64,000 bases of DNA from Psychrobacter lutiphocae DSM 21542 (GTDB lineage: Bacteria; Pseudomonadota; Gammaproteobacteria; Pseudomonadales; Moraxellaceae). Numbering within the stretch: the first letter of the stretch is position 1; each line of letters opens with the position of its first letter. Below the pieces are notes generated by a model that worked only from the letters and a program-made list of their open reading frames with translations, was not told the origin of the DNA and ran no database searches. The stretch covers positions 1 through 64,000 of the forward strand of contig NZ_KB907622.1 of assembly GCF_000382145.1 (NCBI RefSeq). The letters are read 5' to 3'. This document shows, piece by piece, positions 59,156 through 64,000 of the stretch. Both the position numbers and the translations under genes were made by a program.

Positions 59156-60148
59156 ATGTCATTTAAACAATCGCAAGTAGTTAAGAAACAAGGTCAAATC
59201 GAAATGCCACGTCGAATAGCTGTTGTTTTTCCTGGTCAGGGCTCACAAGCGGTAGGCATGCTAAATGAGCTGGCTGAAGTGTATCCTATCGTAGAGCAAA
59301 CCTTTAATGAAGCTAGTGAGGCTTTAGGCTTTGATTTGTGGGCTATCTGCCAAGACGAAGTTGAATTAGCAAAAACTGAATATACTCAGCCAGCGCTATT
59401 GACAGCCAGTATCGCTGTTTGGCGCATACTGCAAGAAGCCACTGATATTGAGCCTATTTATTTGGCAGGCCACTCATTAGGTGAGTATAGTGCATTATGT
59501 GCTGCTGGAGCCATTTGTTTAGCAGACGCTGTAAAACTGGTGCATGCACGTGGTCAATTGATGCAACAGGCTGTGGATGGTATCGCAACTAAAATGGCAG
59601 CAGTGTTGGGATTGGATAATAATCAAGTCATTAGTATTTGTGAGCAAATTGAAAGTAACAATGATGATGCTATCGTTAGTCCTGCTAACTTTAATAGCCC
59701 AGGACAAGTGGTAGTAGCAGGTAACCTTAGAGGTATGGAAATCTTAAGCCAACAAATACAGTGTACTGGTAAACGTATGGTACCGCTTAAGGTCAGTGTG
59801 CCATCGCATACAGCTTTGATGCAGCCAGCTAGTGAGGCCTTAGCTGAAAAACTGGCAGAGTGTGAGTTTCAGTCACCCAATATACCTGTCATTCAAAACA
59901 GAGATGCTAGTGAAGAAAAAACAATTATAGCCATTAAAAAAGCGCTAGCAGAGCAGTTGAGCCATCCTGTATTATGGACTCAGACAATGCAAAAGTTAGC
60001 AGATAAACATATCAATTTAATTATTGAATGCGGAGCAGGGACGGTATTAAGCAATCTAGCAAAGAGACAAGAAACGCCTATTACAGCGTATGCTACTGAC
60101 AAGCCAGAGCGTCTCACTAAGCTATTTGAAAAACTAAATGAGGAGTAG
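59156..60148 (+). CDS. fabD: Malonyl-CoA:ACP transacylase FabD
   Basis: Loads malonate onto AcpP for fatty-acid synthesis. 330 residues: FPGQGSQAVGMLNELA near the start, nucleophile Ser107 in LAGHSLGEYSALCAAG, and the His in VSVPSHTALMQPA. The first ~16 residues precede the usual start (MPRRIAVVFPGQ); AAGAAGG at 59144-59150 favours the longer form. plsX and fabH, common before fabD, are absent. Confidence 0.96.
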   Translation: MSFKQSQVVKKQGQIEMPRRIAVVFPGQGSQAVGMLNELAEVYPIVEQTFNEASEALGFDLWAICQDEVELAKTEYTQPALLTASIAVWRILQEATDIEPIYLAGHSLGEYSALCAAGAICLADAVKLVHARGQLMQQAVDGIATKMAAVLGLDNNQVISICEQIESNNDDAIVSPANFNSPGQVVVAGNLRGMEILSQQIQCTGKRMVPLKVSVPSHTALMQPASEALAEKLAECEFQSPNIPVIQNRDASEEKTIIAIKKALAEQLSHPVLWTQTMQKLADKHINLIIECGAGTVLSNLAKRQETPITAYATDKPERLTKLFEKLNEE

Positions 60149-60150
60149 TT

Positions 60151-60879
60151 ATGAGCCGTACAATTACCTTAGTGACTGGTGCCAGTCGCGGTATTGGTAA
60201 AGCTATTGCCAAGAGATTTGCCAAGGAAGGGCATTTTGTGATTGGGACTGCAACCACAGTAGAAGGTGCGCAGTCGATTGATGAGTATTTGCATGATGCT
60301 GGTGGCATTGGTCGAGTTTTAAATGTCACTGATCAAGAGCAAATTGATAAGCTGTTTGAAGAGATTGAAAGTGTCTATGGTAGTGTACAGGTACTGGTTA
60401 ATAACGCTGGTATCTCGCAAGATGGTTTGCTAATACGCATGAAAGATGAAGATTGGGATAAGGTGCTCAATACTAACTTAACTTCAATTTATCGTATGAG
60501 TAAGCGCGCTATCAAAGGCATGATGAAAGCACGTAAAGGCAGAATTATTAATATCACCTCTGTGGTAGCACAAATGGGTAACGCCGGTCAGGTCAACTAT
60601 GCTGCCACCAAAGCAGGTGTTGAAGGCTTTAGTCGGACCTTGGCACGTGAAATCGGCTCTAGGCAAGTGACGATTAACTGTGTTGCACCAGGTCTTATTG
60701 AGACTGACATGACAGATGAGCTGGATGAGCGTTTACTAAACTCTATGCTAGATGCAGTACCAGTAGGGCGTTTGGGTCAGCCAGAGGATGTTGCGGCGGC
60801 GGTATCCTTTTTAGCCAGTGATGAAGCCAGCTATGTCACAGGTGCTGTAATTCCAGTTAATGGTGGTATGTATATGTAA
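60151..60879 (+). CDS. fabG: 3-oxoacyl-ACP reductase FabG
   Basis: NADPH-dependent reductase of the fatty-acid cycle, 242 residues, short-chain dehydrogenase fold. TGASRGIGKAIAKRFA binds NADPH; the catalytic triad is Ser137 (ITSVVAQMG), Tyr150 and Lys154 (VNYAATKAG). Two bases after fabD, so translationally coupled. Confidence 0.97.
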   Translation: MSRTITLVTGASRGIGKAIAKRFAKEGHFVIGTATTVEGAQSIDEYLHDAGGIGRVLNVTDQEQIDKLFEEIESVYGSVQVLVNNAGISQDGLLIRMKDEDWDKVLNTNLTSIYRMSKRAIKGMMKARKGRIINITSVVAQMGNAGQVNYAATKAGVEGFSRTLAREIGSRQVTINCVAPGLIETDMTDELDERLLNSMLDAVPVGRLGQPEDVAAAVSFLASDEASYVTGAVIPVNGGMYM

Positions 60880-61078
60880 AAAAATGTCGGTATTTGCAAT
60901 AAAGTTGCAGACATGAGCATTTATTATTGCTAAAATGAGTGAACAAGTGTACATTAAGTCCTAGGCCATTAGGTAGATATGGTCATACAAGGTTGCTAAC
61001 CTTATCAATTTAATTTACCATTAACTTATTTATAGTATGATACGATAAATTTAGAGACGACAACTAAAGGAAGTTTTT

Positions 61079-61321
61079 ATGAGCGATGATATTGAATTAA
61101 AAGTAAAATCAGCAGTGGCTGAGCAGTTAGATGTTGATATTGATGATATTAAAAATGAGTCTTCATTTATCAATGACTTGGGTGCTGATTCACTGGATCT
61201 AGTAGAGCTGGTAATGACTTTTGAAAATGATTTTGACATCACTATTCCTGATGATGATTCTAACGAAATTACCACAGTACAAAAAGCGATAGATTATATT
61301 AAGTCAAAGCTAGAATCATAA
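61079..61321 (+). CDS. acpP: Acyl carrier protein AcpP
   Basis: An 80-residue carrier; Ser38 in [14 protein letters not shown] carries 4'-phosphopantetheine. Strongly acidic. A 199-bp gap to fabG suggests its own promoter, as usual for this highly expressed gene; fabF does not follow. Confidence 0.97.
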   Translation: MSDDIELKVKSAVAEQLDVDIDDIKNESSFINDLGADSLDLVELVMTFENDFDITIPDDDSNEITTVQKAIDYIKSKLES

Positions 61322-61360
61322 TTTTGACTTAACCTATAAGCCTTAAGCTTTAGTTTTGCA

Positions 61361-61401
61361 AAAGACCACCTTATGAGTGATTCATAAGGTGGTCTTTTTT
61401 T
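61361..61401 (+). terminator. Terminator of acpP
   Basis: Perfect stem AAAGACCACCTTATGA/TCATAAGGTGGTCTTT then T run, 40 bp after the stop. The remaining gap to 61672 is A+T-rich with no gene; AGGAGAA at 61661-61667 belongs to the next gene. Confidence 0.92.
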
Positions 61402-61672
61402 GATGGTTATCAGTTATGTTTATTATTAGTAATTTGTTGTTAATAAGTAGTGTTTTTAATAATAAAAACCTGGTTGAAATTAACATGAATTCAGATATGA
61501 TAAATACAAGCTATATTAGTAGTTATTTAATTTAAAAGTAAACTTAGATAACTTACAACATAGTTTAGCAACATAGTTTAGGACATAAGGCTGATTTAGA
61601 ACGTAACACTAAATATTTACATAGCTAACATCTAAATTTAGAGTTCAAAAATAACAACATTAGGAGAATACC

Positions 61673-62176
61673 ATGGGTATGTTTAGTTTTGCCAAAGATA
61701 TTGGCGATAAAATTTTTAATCGTGATGATGCAAAAAAAGAAACCGAATCAAAAGCCGATGCCGCAAATGCACCTGCTGCGACGGAGCCTTCTGCACAGTC
61801 TGTTGCTAACCTATTATTAAAGCGTATTCAGCAACAAAACTTAGATATTTCTGAGTTAAAAGTAAAATTCAATGGCGCCACAGACACCGCTGAAATCAGT
61901 GGTAAGGCAAAAACGCAAGCTGATCGTGAGAAAGCCATCATTGCTGTGGGGAATGTACAGTATGTCGCCAAAGTGGTTGATAATATTGATATTGAGCAAG
62001 ATGCGCCTGAGTCGGCCATGTATACAGTTAAATCTGGTGACACCTTGTCAAAAATTGCGCAAGAGGTGTATGGTTCAGCGAATGAATATAACAAAATCTT
62101 CGAAGCGAATAAGCCAATGCTTTCAGATCCTGATAAAATCTATGTAGGTCAGGTTCTGCGTATTCCAAAGCCATAA
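61673..62176 (+). CDS. kbp: BON/LysM protein, Kbp (YgaU)-like
   Basis: A 167-residue protein like E. coli Kbp, a cytoplasmic K+-binding protein. A short N-terminal helix MGMFSFAKDIGDKIFN is typical, then an Ala-rich linker, a BON domain (about residues 43-105) and a LysM domain (about 112-165; YTVKSGDTLSKIAQEVYG...IYVGQVLRIPKP). No signal peptide. Single-gene unit with strong RBS and own terminator. Confidence 0.9.
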   Translation: MGMFSFAKDIGDKIFNRDDAKKETESKADAANAPAATEPSAQSVANLLLKRIQQQNLDISELKVKFNGATDTAEISGKAKTQADREKAIIAVGNVQYVAKVVDNIDIEQDAPESAMYTVKSGDTLSKIAQEVYGSANEYNKIFEANKPMLSDPDKIYVGQVLRIPKP

Positions 62177-62230
62177 ATATTATTAGGATACAGTCCCTAA
62201 TGGCTAGGGTTTGAGTAGATAATAATTGAC

Positions 62231-62261
62231 AAAGCCACTGACACAGTCGGTGGCTTTTTTT
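62231..62261. terminator. Terminator between kbp and queG
   Basis: Stem AAAGCCACTGAC/GTCGGTGGCTTT (one G-U) then a T run on plus. It ends kbp transcription. Confidence 0.85.
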
Positions 62262-62291
62262 ATCCCTAATACACTGAGACAAAAATACGTC

Positions 62292-63467
62292 TTAAATTGA
62301 GCTGTGTCCCGTTTTTGATAGTTGCTCATTAATGGCCCAATGAATGTGTTCATCAAGCATGTCATTATGCTTGCCAAGACGCTGTTGTAATGCCTGAATG
62401 TGCACCTGTGCAAAAGGTGCATTACCAATAGCAATGGATAAGTTACGCAAAAAATTAACATAGCCTGTGCGCCTTATGGGGCTACCTTCGGTATATTTTA
62501 AAAACATATCTTCAGTCCACTGCCATAAGTCTAGCAATAGGCTGTTATCCAAATTATGGCGGGCATGAAAGTCATCAATAGGGCTAACTTTGGCATAGCG
62601 ATTCCAAGGACAAATGAGTTGGCAATCATCACAGCCAAAGATTCGGTTGCCAATGGCTTTACGGTATTGCTTGTCAATCACTCCATCATGCTCAATAGTC
62701 AAATAAGAGATGCAGGCTTTTGCCTTGAGCTGATAAGGGGCGATGATGGCTTGAGTTGGGCAAATATCAATACAGGCCTGACAGCTACCACAATGTGCGC
62801 TAGTCGGTTTGTCTTCAGGCAACTCTAGGCTTAAAAACAACTCTCCAAGCACAAAAAATGAGCCAGCTTGACGGTTAATTAACAAGGTATGCTTGCCAGT
62901 CCAACCCATGCCTGCTGCATCTGCTAACGGGCGTTCAAATATGGGTGCAGAATCACTAAAAGGACGAAATACAAAAGGGCGCTCAGCACTGATTTTTAAA
63001 TGTTGCCACTGAGGTAGCATATTTGCAATTTGTTGCGCCAGCTTTTTGAGACGTGAACGCATCACTTTATGATAGTCACGTCCTCGTGCATAGCGAGCAA
63101 TGATCGCATAATTTGGACGTAGGTTGTCTTCAATACGCCTAGGCTTAGGTGTGACTTCAAGATAGTCCATCCTTACTGAAATAATGGTGCGAGCGCCTGC
63201 TACTAAAAGCGCAGGGTTTGCACGTTTATCATGGTTTTTTTCCATAAAGGTAAGTTGACCATGATAGTCTTGCGCCAGCCATTTTTCTAATCCTTGCATC
63301 TGTGCCTCAAATACTGGATTATCAACACTGATAAAGCCACAATCAGCAAAGCCCAGTGCTTGCGCCTGTTGTCGGATCCAGATTTTGACATCATCTGGAT
63401 GTTGAAAAGGATTAATGGCTATCGCACTGTCGTCTTGTATAGGACTGGTGTTACCGTTCAGCATCAT
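62292..63467 (-). CDS. queG: Epoxyqueuosine reductase QueG
   Basis: A 391-residue cobalamin and iron-sulfur enzyme that reduces epoxyqueuosine-tRNA to queuosine-tRNA, the last step of the pathway. Two [4Fe-4S] motifs are clear: CGSCQACIDICPTQAI and CDDCQLICPWNR, the second after IGNRIFG. RYARGRDYHKVMRSRL is the family motif near residue 125. Convergent with kbp and divergent from nnr; the queG-nnr pairing also occurs in E. coli (yjeS-yjeF). Confidence 0.95.
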   Translation of the reverse strand: MMLNGNTSPIQDDSAIAINPFQHPDDVKIWIRQQAQALGFADCGFISVDNPVFEAQMQGLEKWLAQDYHGQLTFMEKNHDKRANPALLVAGARTIISVRMDYLEVTPKPRRIEDNLRPNYAIIARYARGRDYHKVMRSRLKKLAQQIANMLPQWQHLKISAERPFVFRPFSDSAPIFERPLADAAGMGWTGKHTLLINRQAGSFFVLGELFLSLELPEDKPTSAHCGSCQACIDICPTQAIIAPYQLKAKACISYLTIEHDGVIDKQYRKAIGNRIFGCDDCQLICPWNRYAKVSPIDDFHARHNLDNSLLLDLWQWTEDMFLKYTEGSPIRRTGYVNFLRNLSIAIGNAPFAQVHIQALQQRLGKHNDMLDEHIHWAINEQLSKTGHSSI

Positions 63468-63542
63468 AAACTTAGGCTCAAGGCTTAACTAAAGCGTTAT
63501 GATAAGTGATAATAACAAGAAAACAAAGGGAGTCGTCCATAT

Positions 63543-64000
63543 ATGCTAACGTCAGATACAAGTGCTACTAGTGAGCGCATACCGTCGGTTCAGGTACAGG
63601 TGCCACAGAAGTCATTACCTTTATTTGTACCTAAGCAAGTTTATGCTATTGAAAAGCAGTGGTTTGCACAAGGCAATCCTAGCTATGGCCTGATGCAACA
63701 GGCTGCTTGGCAAATGGCACAGTGGATAGATCAAACCTATCACCCAAGTAGGAAAGTTAGCGTCTGGGTGGGTAATGGCAATAATGGCGGTGATGGCTGG
63801 CTAGTGGCCTGTTATTTGACTCAGATGGGTAGAGTAGTGCAAGTGATTGAAGTGGCAGAAGCGACCAGTACAGATGCGATTTCTGCTAAGTATCAAGCCA
63901 TTAAGCAAGGTGTGCGGACAACTCGGTTATTAGATATTCTACCGAATCTGGTTCTATTATCTGCAGATATTATGATTGATGCCTTATTTGGTATTGGCTT
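63543..64000 (+). CDS. nnr: NAD(P)H-hydrate epimerase/dehydratase, N-terminal part (3' end outside window)
   Basis: The frame starts MLTSDTSATSERIPSVQ and stays open to the window end (152 codons). VWVGNGNNGGDGWLVACYLTQMG is the YjeF N-domain (epimerase) nucleotide loop, and DIMIDALFGIG its Asp-containing strand. Repairs hydrated NADH and NADPH. The dehydratase domain expected in bacterial Nnr would lie beyond the window. The usual tsaE next gene cannot be checked. Confidence 0.92.
   Translation, partial: MLTSDTSATSERIPSVQVQVPQKSLPLFVPKQVYAIEKQWFAQGNPSYGLMQQAAWQMAQWIDQTYHPSRKVSVWVGNGNNGGDGWLVACYLTQMGRVVQVIEVAEATSTDAISAKYQAIKQGVRTTRLLDILPNLVLLSADIMIDALFGIG

Overview
The window looks like a chromosomal segment of a Psychrobacter-like gammaproteobacterium (Moraxellaceae). 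This rests on the S10-spc-alpha ribosomal layout, a fimV-like/asparaginase/truA neighbourhood, an rpmF-fabD-fabG-acpP cluster without plsX or fabH, moderate A+T content, and a Slam secretion partner beside a TbpB-like surface lipoprotein. The genus is an inference from gene content and protein character; no database search was run.

Layout. 1-6.7 kb: the 3' end of one surface lipoprotein gene, a complete 1245-residue lipoprotein with three TbpB-like barrels and two Ala-rich coiled coils, and the Slam outer-membrane protein expected to deliver it to the surface. 6.7-13.9 kb: putP, a LysR regulator divergent from leuC-(small unknown gene)-leuD-leuB, and infA. 14-20.2 kb: truA, an asparaginase and a FimV-like protein on the minus strand, divergent from tgt, then a zinc-free L36 paralogue (rpmJ2) behind a good Zur-box candidate. 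20.5-26 kb: free-methionine sulfoxide reductase, queA, dinB, a PepSY protein and dsdA. 26-28.7 kb: a decayed accessory patch next to tRNA-Pro(GGG), holding a zinc-ribbon transposase remnant, a HigBA-type toxin-antitoxin pair, an IS3-type remnant, an IS4-type remnant, and an integrase tail whose presumed catalytic tyrosine codon is a stop. 28.8-34.4 kb: a membrane protein and gatC-gatA-(unknown gene)-gatB, with several extragenic palindromes. 35-40.9 kb: mreBCD, maf and RNase G. 41.2-55.9 kb: 29 ribosomal, secretion and polymerase genes from rpsJ to rplQ. 56-64 kb: yciO, epmC, yceD-rpmF, fabD-fabG-acpP, a Kbp-like BON/LysM protein, queG and the start of nnr.

Functional links. Slam and the lipoprotein form a secretion pair. 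tgt, queA and queG are three steps of tRNA queuosine synthesis. gatCAB makes Gln-tRNA and/or Asn-tRNA by transamidation. mreBCD sets cell shape. Canonical L36 (four zinc ligands) and its zinc-free paralogue are both present, which fits zinc-sparing ribosome remodelling.

The most notable observations are the modular lipoprotein and its near-identical truncated neighbour, the Zur-type operator before the alternative L36, a 104-bp inverted-repeat element present three times, a pair of long-hairpin elements with shared flanks, a promoter-plus-terminator gap inside the spc operon between rpsH and rplF, and a roughly 155-residue insertion in RNase G. No rRNA genes or CRISPR arrays were seen.
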